From contig JBMNJC010000004.1 in assembly GCA_050951465.1 (NCBI GenBank), positions 7,617 through 71,616 on the forward strand: DNA of 64,000 nt, read 5' to 3'. Made by a program: the position numbers and the translations under genes. The first letter of the stretch is position 1. The number at the start of each line of letters is the position of its first letter. The DNA is from JAAZHD01 sp012510895. GTDB taxonomy: Bacteria > Bacillota > Clostridia > Caldicoprobacterales > DTU083. A model generated the notes under the pieces. The model was not told the DNA's origin. It made no database searches and saw only the letters and a program-made list of their open reading frames with translations. Below are positions 27,008 through 36,733 of this stretch, one piece after another.

Positions 27008-27976
27008 ATGTCGGAGAAGCAGTTTATATATGCAGTAGCCCGTATCCGATTCAAAGAAATGCAGCTTCTGGATACTCAATTTATAAATCAGCTTCTTAGT
27101 TCAAAAAGTTATCGTGAGTGTTTACAGCTCTTGCTTGATAAGGGTTGGGGTGAGGAAGGACAAACGGATCCTGATCAGATTCTTGCCTATGAGAAGCAAA
27201 AGACCTGGGACTTTTTAGAAGATCTGATAGAGGATATGTCTGTATTTGATATACTCTTTATAACTAATGACTATCACAACCTTAAGGCAGCTATAAAGTT
27301 GGTTTATACAGGAGAAGAACCGGAAGGATACTTTTTGCCGCATGGCACCATTAGTTCGAAAGTTATAATGGAGGCTGTAAAAAAACAAGAGTTTGAGCTT
27401 TTGCCCAATTCCATGGCAGCAACTGCAAAAGAAGCATATGAGATACTTACCCGTACAGGGGATGGTCAACTGTGTGATCTTATAGTAGATAGAGCTGCAA
27501 TGGAAGCTTTACAAGCCAGAGGCAAGAAGGAAACCCATGAGGTGCTTAAAACCTACGCTGAATTAACTGTAGCAACTGCAAATATAAAGATAGCGGTACG
27601 AGCTCAAAGTACAGGAAAATCACCGGAATGGATAAGACGAGCTTTGATACCTTGCGATACCATAGATGTAGAGAAATTATTCGAAGCGGCAACTTCCGGA
27701 ATGGAAGAAATAATACAATATTTGAGCGATACCATTTATGCAGACGGCGTAGATGAATTGAAAATATCATTAGCACGATTTGAGCGTTGGTGTAATGATT
27801 TGTTGATTCAAAAAATAAAGCCCCAAAAATATAACCCTTATACCATCGGGCCGCTTGTTGCTTATATACTTGCCAGGAGAAATGAGATCCAAGTAGTGCG
27901 AATAATCCTTCTGGGCAAATTGAATCAACTGCCGGATGAATCCATACGGGAAAGGATAAGAGAGTTGTATGTATAA
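27008..27976 (+). CDS. ntpC: V-type ATPase subunit C (d-type socket)
   Basis: This subunit (322 residues, ATP-synt_AC39 family) joins the central shaft to the membrane ring. Family signs are the early YAVARIRFKEMQLLD, a helical repeat architecture, and the terminal block YNPYTIGPLVAYILARRNEI. RBS is AAGGAGGAG. The end overlaps the next gene by 8 nt, indicating translational coupling to subunit F. Confidence 0.9.
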   Translation: MSEKQFIYAVARIRFKEMQLLDTQFINQLLSSKSYRECLQLLLDKGWGEEGQTDPDQILAYEKQKTWDFLEDLIEDMSVFDILFITNDYHNLKAAIKLVYTGEEPEGYFLPHGTISSKVIMEAVKKQEFELLPNSMAATAKEAYEILTRTGDGQLCDLIVDRAAMEALQARGKKETHEVLKTYAELTVATANIKIAVRAQSTGKSPEWIRRALIPCDTIDVEKLFEAATSGMEEIIQYLSDTIYADGVDELKISLARFERWCNDLLIQKIKPQKYNPYTIGPLVAYILARRNEIQVVRIILLGKLNQLPDESIRERIRELYV

Positions 27977-28295
27977 AATAACAGTAATGGGAGATAGAGA
28001 CAGTATTTACGGTTTCGCAGCAATTGGGTTGGATACGTACCCCATTGCTATAACTGATGATACTTCTGCAGCTGTACGGAAACTTCGCGAGCTAATAGAA
28101 AGCGAATATGCCGTTATTTATATTACAGAAGCATTAGCAGAAAAAATGGAAGAAGAAATCGATCGCTACAGGGATGTCCGACTGCCGGCAATTATTCCGA
28201 TTCCTGGAGTATCCGGCAATACCGGAATGGGAATGAAGATGGTAAAAAAATCGGTGGAGAAGGCAGTTGGATCCGATATTTTGTTTAGAGATTGA
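27969..28295 (+). CDS. ntpG: V-type ATPase subunit F (central shaft)
   Basis: This 108-residue subunit has the ATP-synt_F fold: MGDRDSIYGFAAIGLDTYP at the N-terminus, alternate strands and helices, and a final IPIPGVSGNTGMGMKMVKKSVEKAVG, split here over the conserved IPxPG and helix. It binds subunit D in the rotor. It starts inside the end of ntpC without a strong ribosome binding site, so it is probably made by re-initiation. The name ntpG follows Enterococcus usage. Confidence 0.88.
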   Translation: MYKITVMGDRDSIYGFAAIGLDTYPIAITDDTSAAVRKLRELIESEYAVIYITEALAEKMEEEIDRYRDVRLPAIIPIPGVSGNTGMGMKMVKKSVEKAVGSDILFRD

Positions 28296-28347
28296 TATAG
28301 AAATATTTTTGAATTAGCCGGAAAAAAAACAAAGAGGTGGACCAAAA

Positions 28348-30138
28348 ATGAGCATAGGTGCCCTAAAGAAAAGCACAGGTACCATTAAAAAGGTTGCCGG
28401 GCCGCTTGTAATAGCCGAAGGAATGCGTGATGCTAATATGTTTGACATCGTTCGTGTAAGCAAGCAGAGGTTAATAGGTGAAATATTAGAAATGCATGGT
28501 GATGAAGCATCCATTCAGGTATATGAAGAAACTGCCGGCTTAGGGCCCGGTGAACCGGTTGAATCCACCGGGGTTCCCATGAGTGTTGAGCTTGGCCCGG
28601 GTTTGATTGGAAGTATATTTGATGGAATACAAAGACCATTGGATGTAATTAAGGAACAAACCGGCAATAATCTTCAAAGAGGTATTGAGGTGCCTTCACT
28701 GAACAGGGAAAAGAAATGGCACTTTGTACCTTCTTTACAATCAGGAGTTGAAGTTGAAGCCGGAGATATTATCGGTACTGTACAGGAAACAGAAATTGTT
28801 GTTCATAAAATTATGGTTCCTTACGGAGTTAAAGGTAAGTTAACTACCATTCGTGAAGGGGAGTATACTGTTCTTGATTCCATAGCAATAATTAGGGATG
28901 AAGAAGGGAAGGAACACGGAATAAAACTCATGCAGACCTGGCCGGTTCGTACCGGACGTCCTTATAAGAAAAAACTTGCACCTTCCATGCCGCTTATTAC
29001 AGGACAGCGCATTATAGATACCTTATTTCCGATTGCAAAAGGCGGTGTAGCAGCCATACCCGGCCCATTTGGATCAGGGAAAACAGTGGTTCAGCATCAG
29101 CTGGCCAAATGGGCAGAAGCTGATATTGTGGTTTATATTGGGTGCGGAGAACGAGGCAATGAGATGACTGACGTGTTGAATGAATTCCCCGAGTTAAAGG
29201 ATCCAAAAACCGGAGAATCTCTGATGAAGAGAACTATTTTGATCGCAAATACTTCTGATATGCCGGTAGCAGCACGTGAAGCATCAATTTATACTGGTAT
29301 TACGATAGCGGAGTATTTTCGTGACATGGGATATTCCGTAGCATTAATGGCGGACTCAACTTCCAGATGGGCAGAGGCTCTGCGTGAGATGTCCGGACGC
29401 TTGGAGGAAATGCCTGGTGAAGAAGGTTATCCTGCATATCTTGGAAGCCGGCTGGCACAGTTCTATGAAAGGGCAGGACATGTGGTTTCTCTTGGGGAAG
29501 AGGGAAGAGAAGGAACACTTTCAGTAATAGGCGCTGTTTCCCCTCCCGGTGGAGATATTTCCGAACCGGTTACACAGGCTACCCTGCGTATAGTTAAAGT
29601 GTTTTGGAATTTAGACTCCAACCTGGCTTACAGGCGTCATTTCCCGGCAATAAACTGGCTGAACAGTTATTCTCTTTACATAGATTCCACCGTTAGCTGG
29701 TTTGAGGAGAATATAAGCAGGGATTGGTCAGTACAACGTACTCGAACCATGGGGCTATTACAGGATGAAGCAGAGCTTGATGAAATAGTTAAATTGGTGG
29801 GAATGGATGCCTTGTCTCCCTCTGACCGATTAAAGTTGGAAGTGGCACGGTCCATAAGGGAAGACTATCTTCATCAGGATGCTTTTCATGAGACAGATAC
29901 ATATACGCCTTTGGAGAAGCAGTATTGGATGCTGAAAATAATTCTGGAGTATTATGATGCGGCGATGGAGGCGATGAAAAAAGGAGCAGACATAGAAGAT
30001 CTTATACGGTTGCCTGTTCGTGAGCAGATAGGACGTTTTAAATACATAAGAGCTGATCAGACAAAAGAAGTATACCAGGAAATTTATAAATCAATGACCG
30101 ATCAAATACAGGAAATATTACAAAAGGAGGACTATTGA
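28348..30138 (+). CDS. ntpA: V-type ATPase catalytic subunit A
   Basis: This is the ATP-hydrolysing subunit of the head, 596 residues. Walker A is GPFGSGKTV near residue 239, preceded by the A-subunit-specific insertion; GCGERGNEM and the Walker B region VALMADSTSRWAEALRE follow, and GYPAYLGSRLAQFYERAG is characteristic. The start ATG lies after GAGGTGG. It overlaps the start of subunit B by one base (TGATG). Confidence 0.96.
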   Translation: MSIGALKKSTGTIKKVAGPLVIAEGMRDANMFDIVRVSKQRLIGEILEMHGDEASIQVYEETAGLGPGEPVESTGVPMSVELGPGLIGSIFDGIQRPLDVIKEQTGNNLQRGIEVPSLNREKKWHFVPSLQSGVEVEAGDIIGTVQETEIVVHKIMVPYGVKGKLTTIREGEYTVLDSIAIIRDEEGKEHGIKLMQTWPVRTGRPYKKKLAPSMPLITGQRIIDTLFPIAKGGVAAIPGPFGSGKTVVQHQLAKWAEADIVVYIGCGERGNEMTDVLNEFPELKDPKTGESLMKRTILIANTSDMPVAAREASIYTGITIAEYFRDMGYSVALMADSTSRWAEALREMSGRLEEMPGEEGYPAYLGSRLAQFYERAGHVVSLGEEGREGTLSVIGAVSPPGGDISEPVTQATLRIVKVFWNLDSNLAYRRHFPAINWLNSYSLYIDSTVSWFEENISRDWSVQRTRTMGLLQDEAELDEIVKLVGMDALSPSDRLKLEVARSIREDYLHQDAFHETDTYTPLEKQYWMLKIILEYYDAAMEAMKKGADIEDLIRLPVREQIGRFKYIRADQTKEVYQEIYKSMTDQIQEILQKEDY

Positions 30139-31517
30139 TGCTAAAAGAATATCGAACGATACAGGAAGTTGCAGGTCCTCTGATGTTAGTAAAAGGCGTG
30201 GAGGGTGTAACCTATGATGAGTTAGGTGAGATAGAGTTGTCAAACGGAGAAACACGCCGATGCCGTGTGTTGGAAGTGAACGGTACCAATGTACTGGTAC
30301 AATTGTACGAAAGTTCCACGGGTATAAATTTATCCAACAGTAAGGTCAGATTTCTTGGCAGAAGTATGGAGCTTGGTGTATCAGAGGAAATGTTAGGCCG
30401 TATTTTTGATGGTCTGGGCAGGCCTATAGATGACGGGCCGGAAATTCTGCCCGAAGTTAGAATGGATATCAATGGACTGCCAATGAATCCGGTAGCAAGG
30501 AATTATCCCCAGGAGTTTATTCAAACTGGAATTTCTGCTATTGATGGCCTGAATACTTTGGTCAGAGGACAAAAGCTGCCCATATTTTCCGCATCCGGAT
30601 TGCCCCATGCTAATTTGGCTGCACAGATTGCAAGGCAAGCACAAGTTAGAGGAACAAAAGAACCGTTTGCCGTAGTTTTTGCCGCTATTGGTATTACTTT
30701 TGAAGAAGCAAATTTCTTTACTGAAAGTTTCAGAGAAACAGGCGCTATCCATCGAGCGGTATTGTTTATGAACCTTGCCGATGATCCTGCTGTTGAAAGA
30801 ATTTCAACTCCCAGAATGGCACTTACAGCGGCTGAGTATCTGGCATTTACAAAAGAAATGCATGTGCTGGTAATTTTAACTGACATTACTAACTATGCTG
30901 ACGCCCTGCGCGAAATATCTGCCGCACGAAAAGAAGTTCCCGGTCGCAGGGGTTATCCGGGTTATATGTATACGGATCTGGCGTCTATATATGAAAGGGC
31001 AGGAAGACAGAAAGGAAAGGCTGGTTCAATAACTCTTATTCCCATTCTAACTATGCCTGAGGATGATAAAACCCATCCTATTCCGGACCTGACCGGTTAT
31101 ATTACAGAGGGACAGATCATCCTCAGCCGTGAACTCAATCGCAGGAATGTTTCACCGCCGATTGATATTTTACCGTCTTTGTCCCGATTAAAAGATAAGG
31201 GTATAGGTGAAGGTAAGACCAGAGCTGATCACGCTAATACTATGAATCAATTATTTGCCGCTTATGCCCGCGGGAAGGAAGCAAAAGAATTAATGATTAT
31301 ATTGGGTGAAGCAGCATTGACAGATATGGATAAGCTTTATGCCAAATTTTCTGATGAATTTGAACAAAGATATATTTCTCAAGGATATGATGTGAATCGA
31401 AGCATTGAAGAAACTTTGGATTTGGGATGGGAATTGTTAAGAATCCTTCCACGCAGCGAACTAAAGCGTATCAGTGATGTTTATCTTGATCTGTATTATG
31501 ACAAGAAGGAGGCATAA
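30138..31517 (+). CDS. ntpB: V-type ATPase regulatory subunit B
   Basis: This is the non-catalytic nucleotide-binding head subunit, 459 residues. It has SAIDGLNTLVRGQKLPIFSASGLPH, with SASGLPH in place of a Walker A, and FMNLADDPAVERISTPRMAL, the PGRRGYPGYMYTDLASIYERAG block and RELNRRNVSPPIDILPSLSRL, all typical of B subunits (each shown in part). ATG at 30138 is 7 nt after AAAGGAGG; an adjacent TTG is less favoured. It partners NtpA in the A3B3 ring. Confidence 0.95.
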   Translation: MLKEYRTIQEVAGPLMLVKGVEGVTYDELGEIELSNGETRRCRVLEVNGTNVLVQLYESSTGINLSNSKVRFLGRSMELGVSEEMLGRIFDGLGRPIDDGPEILPEVRMDINGLPMNPVARNYPQEFIQTGISAIDGLNTLVRGQKLPIFSASGLPHANLAAQIARQAQVRGTKEPFAVVFAAIGITFEEANFFTESFRETGAIHRAVLFMNLADDPAVERISTPRMALTAAEYLAFTKEMHVLVILTDITNYADALREISAARKEVPGRRGYPGYMYTDLASIYERAGRQKGKAGSITLIPILTMPEDDKTHPIPDLTGYITEGQIILSRELNRRNVSPPIDILPSLSRLKDKGIGEGKTRADHANTMNQLFAAYARGKEAKELMIILGEAALTDMDKLYAKFSDEFEQRYISQGYDVNRSIEETLDLGWELLRILPRSELKRISDVYLDLYYDKKEA

Positions 31518-31519
31518 CC

Positions 31520-32191
31520 TTGGCGGCAAAGCATGTAAATCCTACCCGCATGGAACTGACAAATCTTAAAAGAAAGCTGGTTGTTGCTTTAAGAGGTCAT
31601 AGACTTCTTAAAGATAAACGAGATGAATTAATGCGTCAGTTCCTTGAGCTGGTGCAAGAAAACAGAAAACTGCGGCAACAGGTAGAAGAGGGAATCAATG
31701 CTGCAAATAAAAACTTTGCATTAGCCAGTGCTGTTATGCAGAATGAAACATTAAAAACTGCTTTTTTAACACCAAAACAAGAAGTAACTCTGGAAGTGGG
31801 AAAGAAAAACATAATGAGCGTGGAAATCCCAGTGTTTACCTATCAAACCAGGACATCAGATCCTAACGATATATATTCATATGGATATGCATTTACATCC
31901 GGAGATCTTGATAGTGCTGTAAAGTCTTTAGCAGATATCCTGCCCCTGATGCTGGAGCTGGCAGAAAAGGAAAAGGCCTGTCAAATGATGGCCGCTGAAA
32001 TAGAGAAGACACGGCGCCGAGTAAATGCCTTGGAGCATGTTGTAATTCCGGAAATGCAGGAGAATATTAAATATATTACCATGAAACTGGATGAAAATGA
32101 GCGGAGCACACAAGTTCGGTTAATGAAAGTAAAGGATATGCTTTTGGAACAGGAGTATCAATACAGTAAACGTTATATGGCCGACGGCTGA
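31520..32191 (+). CDS. ntpD: V-type ATPase subunit D (central rotor shaft)
   Basis: The 223-residue product has the antiparallel coiled coil expected of the rotor axle: NPTRMELTNLKRKLVVALRGH at the N-terminus and RRVNALEHVVIPEMQENIKYI near the C-terminus, both family hallmarks (given in part). Start is TTG, 7 nt after AAGGAGG. It is the last gene of the operon. No H or J homologue follows; a terminator does. Confidence 0.93.
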   Translation: MAAKHVNPTRMELTNLKRKLVVALRGHRLLKDKRDELMRQFLELVQENRKLRQQVEEGINAANKNFALASAVMQNETLKTAFLTPKQEVTLEVGKKNIMSVEIPVFTYQTRTSDPNDIYSYGYAFTSGDLDSAVKSLADILPLMLELAEKEKACQMMAAEIEKTRRRVNALEHVVIPEMQENIKYITMKLDENERSTQVRLMKVKDMLLEQEYQYSKRYMADG

Positions 32192-32235
32192 GACGGAAGA
32201 TAACTTAGTTAATAAATGCAAATAAATGTAATAAA

Positions 32236-32266
32236 AAAACATAGCGCATTCGCTATGTTTTATTTT
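32236..32266 (+). terminator. Terminator of the V-ATPase operon
   Basis: AAAACATAGCG pairs perfectly with CGCTATGTTTT around CATT, followed by ATTTT. It lies between two convergent genes and can act in both directions. Confidence 0.88.
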
Positions 32267-32320
32267 CGGAAATACATATTTTTATATTTATAAGGTGTAA
32301 TATGTCTGGCTAATAGAATT

Positions 32321-33694
32321 CTATGGTCGATTTACGTAATCCAATGGATTTACCCGTGTACCGTTAACGTGAACTTCAAAATGTAAGTGAGGTCCTTTAG
32401 ATACTCCTGTACTTCCTATTTTGAGCACAGTATCACCTCTTTTTACTTCCTGTCCGACTGATACGGTTCTGGAACTGCCATGGGCATATAATGTAGATAT
32501 TCCGTTCCCATGGTCTATAATAACAGCATTGCCATAAGTACCATAAAATTGTGACAGGATTACCACGCCGTCCGCAGCTGCCACTGCAGGTTTGCCGTTA
32601 ATACCCGAACCTGCTATATCAATGCCTTTATGGAGTCTTCGATCCCCATAAATGGGGTGGGTACGATAACCATAATATGAAGATATGTAGCTGTAACCCG
32701 GAACAGGCCATATCAAACCGCTTGAACTCGGCTTATCCCCTCTGCTGGTACTATCATTGTTGTTATTATTGTTATTATTGTTGTTATTATTCTCTTTATT
32801 TTTCCGCGCTTCTTCTTCAGCTCTTGCCTCTGCTTCAGCCCTTGCCTTTTCCTGGAATTCTCTTATGATTCTTTCTAATTCCAGGGATTCCCTTTCCATT
32901 TGTTCGAGTTCTTCTCTGACTTTACGTTCTTCGGCGCTTAGTTTTTCCAGCAGAACTTCTTTTTCATTTTGTGTAGCCTGGATTTCTTTCTTTTGCTTGG
33001 ATATTCTGTTTTTTGTTGCCTGAATTTCAGCTTCTTTTTCTTCCAGTAGCGCTTTGTTTCTTTCTATTTCTATTTTACAATTCTGTATTTTTCTTTCTTT
33101 TTCTTCGCATTGGGTTTTTTTCATATCAACTTCTTGGCGGTAGCGCTGCATTTCATCTATAACCTTAAGATCATATGAGATCATTTGAGTTATCATATCA
33201 ATCCGGTTGATAAGATCATTAAGGCTTTTTGATTCGATAATGATTTCAAGGTAGGATGTGGAACTGTTCATATACATAACCTTAAGCCGTTCAGCATTTA
33301 GCTTTTCCTGCTCTTTTTCTTTTCTAATGGCTTCTTCCAGCTGATTGCGAAGCAGTTCCAATTCTTCCTGAGTCTTAGTCAGCTCCTCTTCGGTTTTGAC
33401 TAACTCTTCTTTAACATTATCCAGCTCGGATTGAGTTTGCTTTAGTTCACTCTCTATTTCAGCTAGTTCCTGTTCTTTTTGCAATATTTCTTTCTCAAGT
33501 TCATCAAGTTGATTGCGAACTTCTGCTTTCTCCGTTTTTACCTGATCCAGCTTTTCCTCAGCTTTATTAATGTCTTTTGATATTGACTTTAATTCTTTTT
33601 GTGCTTCGCTTAGGCTGGAAGCAAATGCTGTTACAGACATGCACATTACCAATAATATTGCAAAGATGAATATGTAGCGCTTTTTTAATCTCAA
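32321..33694 (-). CDS. Murein hydrolase activator-like protein: coiled coil plus M23 peptidase
   Basis: This secreted EnvC/NlpD-like wall protein is 457 residues long from TTG at 33694, which follows GGGGTGA. A signal peptide (KKRYIFIFAILLVMCMSVTAFA) is followed by about 270 residues of coiled coil (SEAQKELKSISKDINKAEEK onward), an Ala/Glu/Arg-rich stretch and a run of twelve Asn. A C-terminal LytM/M23 domain follows. The metal-binding set is complete: HKGIDIAG and HLHFEVHVNG, so it is probably an active endopeptidase, not only an activator. The frame is open 27 nt further upstream without a better site. Antisense Leu-rich frames here are shadows of the coiled coil. Confidence 0.9.
   Translation of the reverse strand: MRLKKRYIFIFAILLVMCMSVTAFASSLSEAQKELKSISKDINKAEEKLDQVKTEKAEVRNQLDELEKEILQKEQELAEIESELKQTQSELDNVKEELVKTEEELTKTQEELELLRNQLEEAIRKEKEQEKLNAERLKVMYMNSSTSYLEIIIESKSLNDLINRIDMITQMISYDLKVIDEMQRYRQEVDMKKTQCEEKERKIQNCKIEIERNKALLEEKEAEIQATKNRISKQKKEIQATQNEKEVLLEKLSAEERKVREELEQMERESLELERIIREFQEKARAEAEARAEEEARKNKENNNNNNNNNNNNDSTSRGDKPSSSGLIWPVPGYSYISSYYGYRTHPIYGDRRLHKGIDIAGSGINGKPAVAAADGVVILSQFYGTYGNAVIIDHGNGISTLYAHGSSRTVSVGQEVKRGDTVLKIGSTGVSKGPHLHFEVHVNGTRVNPLDYVNRP
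32756..32791 (-). repeat. Trinucleotide tract coding for twelve asparagines
   Basis: Twelve consecutive AAT/AAC codons lie in the linker before the M23 domain. Mixed codons limit simple slippage, but the tract could vary in length between strains without breaking the frame. Confidence 0.9.
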
Positions 33695-34004
33695 CCCAAT
33701 CACCCCATAATAATTAAACAAATGTTACAAGAATATAAAAAAATATTTCTTTTCTAGTATTATACAATATACCTGTAATTTTGTACAGTATATATTAGAA
33801 AGATGGTAAAAATATTAGAATTTAAACTATTTTTGATTTAATGGTAAAATATTAATATTATATTGTAGAAAATAAATCATATGAGATATTATAAGTTTAT
33901 TAATAAGAATAAAGGCAGAAAAACATTTCTGACTTTGAATTAGCAGAATGTTTTTTAACGTTTGTTTCAAATTATAATGAAATAGAGAATTGAAGGTGAA
34001 AATT
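33695..34004. other. 310-bp AT-rich divergent intergenic region
   Basis: No coding potential is seen. It separates the minus-strand M23 gene from the plus-strand yraN gene and should hold both promoters. One hairpin stands out at 33921-33956 (AAACATTTCTG paired with CAGAATGTTT, then a T run). It looks like a plus-strand terminator, although no gene is visible upstream of it on that strand. It could end a small untranslated transcript; evidence is thin. Confidence 0.4.
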
Positions 34005-34364
34005 ATGAATAGACACAGACTGGAACTGGGAAAATGGGGAGAAGAAAGAGGATGCAGTTATTTAGAGTCAAATGGATATAAAATATTGGAAAGGAATTAT
34101 AGGTGTCGGTTAGGGGAAGCAGATATCATTGCAAAAAAAGGTGATGATATAATTTTTGTAGAGGTTAAGACAAGAAAAAACACAGCCTATGGATTGCCTG
34201 CAGAGGCTGTGAATTATAGAAAACAAAGTAAATATAAAAAGATTGCAATGTGGTATTTACAAGAAAAGGGCTGGGGAGAAAGATCTTGCCGTTTTGATGT
34301 ATTGGAAATCATCATACAGCCCGGTAAAGAAATAATTCATAATCATATAAAAAATGCTTTTTAA
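34005..34364 (+). CDS. YraN/UPF0102 family endonuclease-like protein
   Basis: This 119-residue protein of the UPF0102 (YraN) family has a Holliday-junction-resolvase-like nuclease fold. The core is visible: LGKWGEERGCSYLESNGYKIL, then the nuclease motif GEADIIAKKGDDIIFVEVKTR carrying Glu-x-Asp and Glu-x-Lys, and the C-terminal CRFDVLEI. The true cellular role is not established. ATG at 34005 is used with AAGGTG 5 nt away; an upstream TTG would overlap that site. It converges closely on the pantothenate kinase gene, with only 4 bp between stops. Confidence 0.85.
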   Translation: MNRHRLELGKWGEERGCSYLESNGYKILERNYRCRLGEADIIAKKGDDIIFVEVKTRKNTAYGLPAEAVNYRKQSKYKKIAMWYLQEKGWGERSCRFDVLEIIIQPGKEIIHNHIKNAF

Positions 34365-34368
34365 GAAA

Positions 34369-35196
34369 TCATAACATATATTTCGGCAGTGAAAGCGTTG
34401 CTCCCACTGCTGTGGAAAACTCAGCATTATTAGGCATATGGTAGTTGACTTTGTGAAGCTTATGCAGTGTATCGAAAATTTCATGGGCCTGAGGCACATG
34501 TGTTAAATTTCCGGTCAGTACTATATCATTTGTTTTATGAATACGGGAAGCAAAAACGGCAAACATGCCGATAGTTTGGAATACCAGATTAATAATTCCC
34601 AAAGCAATATCTGCTTTTGTGGCAAGATCGCTGATTTTTCCAAAATTTGAGGCTGTTATTTCAGGCGGCAGAGTTTCCAGTCTATCTTTTGTAATATCTG
34701 CAATATTTAAGTCTATATTAGATAAATCACCATCTTTGGCCATCTCAATAAGGTCATCAAAATGGCGTATATTAAGCATTTTATTAGATAAACCAAGTAA
34801 AGTACCGCCGCCTATGCCGGTTCCTCCTATATGTTCTTCGCCGTTTTCATCGGCAATTATGAAGGCTGTTCCTGTTCCCATGCTTACGACTATAGCCCTG
34901 GATAATTCTGATAGAAAAAGCCCGCCTTTACCAATAGCATGAAATTCATCAACTCTTCCTGTTGGTATTCCGTAGAGAGGTTCAGTAATGTGAGAAGATC
35001 CAACTCCGGTTATCATTATACGTTGAATATCAGCAAGTTTTAATTTGTTTGCATTTAAAAACTTACCAAAAGCGCCATATATGGATGCTACTGGATCGTT
35101 AGCTTTTACCAGCATCGGACTGAAGATTTTTCTTTCCCGAAGACCAACAATTTTAGTGGTGCTTCCGCCTATATCAATCCCTATAATTATTGACAT
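34369..35196 (-). CDS. coaW: Type II pantothenate kinase
   Basis: This enzyme phosphorylates pantothenate, the first step of coenzyme A synthesis. The 275-residue protein has the ASKHA phosphate-1 motif GIDIGGSTTK, the adenosine region GTGTAFIIADE and GIGGGTLLGL, and VLTGNLTH near the C-terminus, as in bacterial type II enzymes. ATG at 35196 has AAGGAG 9 nt away; a longer TTG start lies over that site. No clear operon partners are seen. Confidence 0.85.
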   Translation of the reverse strand: MSIIIGIDIGGSTTKIVGLRERKIFSPMLVKANDPVASIYGAFGKFLNANKLKLADIQRIMITGVGSSHITEPLYGIPTGRVDEFHAIGKGGLFLSELSRAIVVSMGTGTAFIIADENGEEHIGGTGIGGGTLLGLSNKMLNIRHFDDLIEMAKDGDLSNIDLNIADITKDRLETLPPEITASNFGKISDLATKADIALGIINLVFQTIGMFAVFASRIHKTNDIVLTGNLTHVPQAHEIFDTLHKLHKVNYHMPNNAEFSTAVGATLSLPKYML

Positions 35197-35251
35197 ATTG
35201 TGTATCTCCTTCAACTAATTGTATTGTATGCTAAAGTACTCTTTTGATATT

Positions 35252-36541
35252 TCAAAATAAGGACTTAAAGAAATCAATTATTCCCCGCCAGAGCAGCTCA
35301 AAAAAGCCTGCTTTTTCAACTCCCTTAGATGTTACTACCTCAACATAATCAAGCAATTCACCATCCAGCCTGATTTCAAGTTTACCTACTTTTTGATTTT
35401 TGCTTACAGGGGCTGTAATAATTTCTTCATCTAATACAAGATGCTTTTCTATGGCATCTATTTTTTTCTTTTCAACTATAAGTTTAGCCGAATCCTTTGT
35501 TATTAAGGGAAGGAATAATTCTTTACCGTTCTTGACATCAATTTCTCCTACCGATTCCCCTTTCTGCAGTACTTCAGCAATCTCATAGTTCCGAAAGCCA
35601 TAATTAAGAAGCTCTCTTGATGCATTCAATCTTTCTGCCTCATCAGAAGTTTTCATAACTACTGAGATTAAGCGCATATTATCTTTTTTGGCTGTTCCAA
35701 CCAGACAATAGCCTGCCTCATTGGTCCATCCGGTTTTTAACCCATCGGCACCCGGAATAGTGCCTAACAGCGGATTGCGGTTCTTTTGGGTAATACCATT
35801 AAAAGTAAATTCAGTCTGTGATTCTATTTCTAATATCTTAGGATGATTGATTATTAAATGACGCGCAAGGATTGCAATATCCCTTGCACTCATATAATGA
35901 CCTTCTGCCGGTAAGCCATGTGGATTCTGAAATTTTGTATTTTTCAACCCAAGCTCCTGGGCTTTTCTGTTCATATCCTGAACGAAGGCTTCCTCAGAAC
36001 CGCTTATGAACTCGGCTAGAGCTACACATCCATCATTGGCCGATACTATTGATATCCCTTTAATAATATCCTCTAAGTGTACTTGCATACCTACTTCCAG
36101 GAACATGGTGGAACCTTCTTTCTGCCATGCTCTTTCAGAAATGGTAACCATATCATCCCAGGATACGTCTCCTCTTTCTATGGCTTCAAAGGCTAACAAG
36201 AGAGTCATAACTTTAGTAATGCTTGCAGGAGGCAGCGGAAGATCTGCTTCTTTTTCATATAAGATTTTTCCGCTTGAAACTTCCATCAGAACTGCAGATT
36301 TTGCAATAGAATTGAACTGATATTGGTCTGTTTCGTTAGATGTTTCAGAATCTAAATCAGAATCACTGTCTGTATTGTCTTCTGGAATGTCAATTGTTTC
36401 GCTGTCTTCTTCGTTGTTATCATCCAAAGCCGCGGCTGAAACGGAAACAAGGGTCACTGCATTTACAGTAAAGAAGACAGTAACTAAAAGCATAATAAAT
36501 GCGATGCTTATTTGTTTTTGCATATTCCTGAGCTTATCCAT
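35252..36541 (-). CDS. dacF: D-alanyl-D-alanine carboxypeptidase (DacF-like penicillin-binding protein)
   Basis: This low-molecular-weight PBP trims peptidoglycan stem peptides. The 429-residue product starts with a signal anchor, then an Asp/Ser/Glu-rich linker (DNTDSDSDLDSETSN). The S11 catalytic motifs follow: SITK at about 107-110, SAND and KTG (GLKTGWTNEAG), all intact. A C-terminal beta domain and an amphipathic end (FFELLWRGIIDFFKSLF) that would hold it at the membrane complete it. ATG at 36541 is 10 nt from GGAGG; the ATG at 36559 has no site. Among S11 members the sporulation-linked DacF is the best guess; DacA-type function is possible. Confidence 0.86.
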   Translation of the reverse strand: MDKLRNMQKQISIAFIMLLVTVFFTVNAVTLVSVSAAALDDNNEEDSETIDIPEDNTDSDSDLDSETSNETDQYQFNSIAKSAVLMEVSSGKILYEKEADLPLPPASITKVMTLLLAFEAIERGDVSWDDMVTISERAWQKEGSTMFLEVGMQVHLEDIIKGISIVSANDGCVALAEFISGSEEAFVQDMNRKAQELGLKNTKFQNPHGLPAEGHYMSARDIAILARHLIINHPKILEIESQTEFTFNGITQKNRNPLLGTIPGADGLKTGWTNEAGYCLVGTAKKDNMRLISVVMKTSDEAERLNASRELLNYGFRNYEIAEVLQKGESVGEIDVKNGKELFLPLITKDSAKLIVEKKKIDAIEKHLVLDEEIITAPVSKNQKVGKLEIRLDGELLDYVEVVTSKGVEKAGFFELLWRGIIDFFKSLF

Positions 36542-36733
36542 TGGGTTCTTGTCCTCCATGTTTATTTCTTATTTGTCATATAATATGCCCTAACTTATAG
36601 TAATTTTAACATGAATATCATATCATTTCATCCACACGGTTACAAATATTTAAATTTCATTGTTTCCCTAAAGCAGGAATTGTAGTACAATGAAATGCAA
36701 TGCGGTAACTAACTGAATGAAAAGGTGGTATTT

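Noticed and set aside
32677..33023. Leu/Ser-rich open frames opposite the M23 gene
   Set aside because: They are antisense shadows of the Asn run and the Glu/Lys coiled coil, with low-complexity composition.
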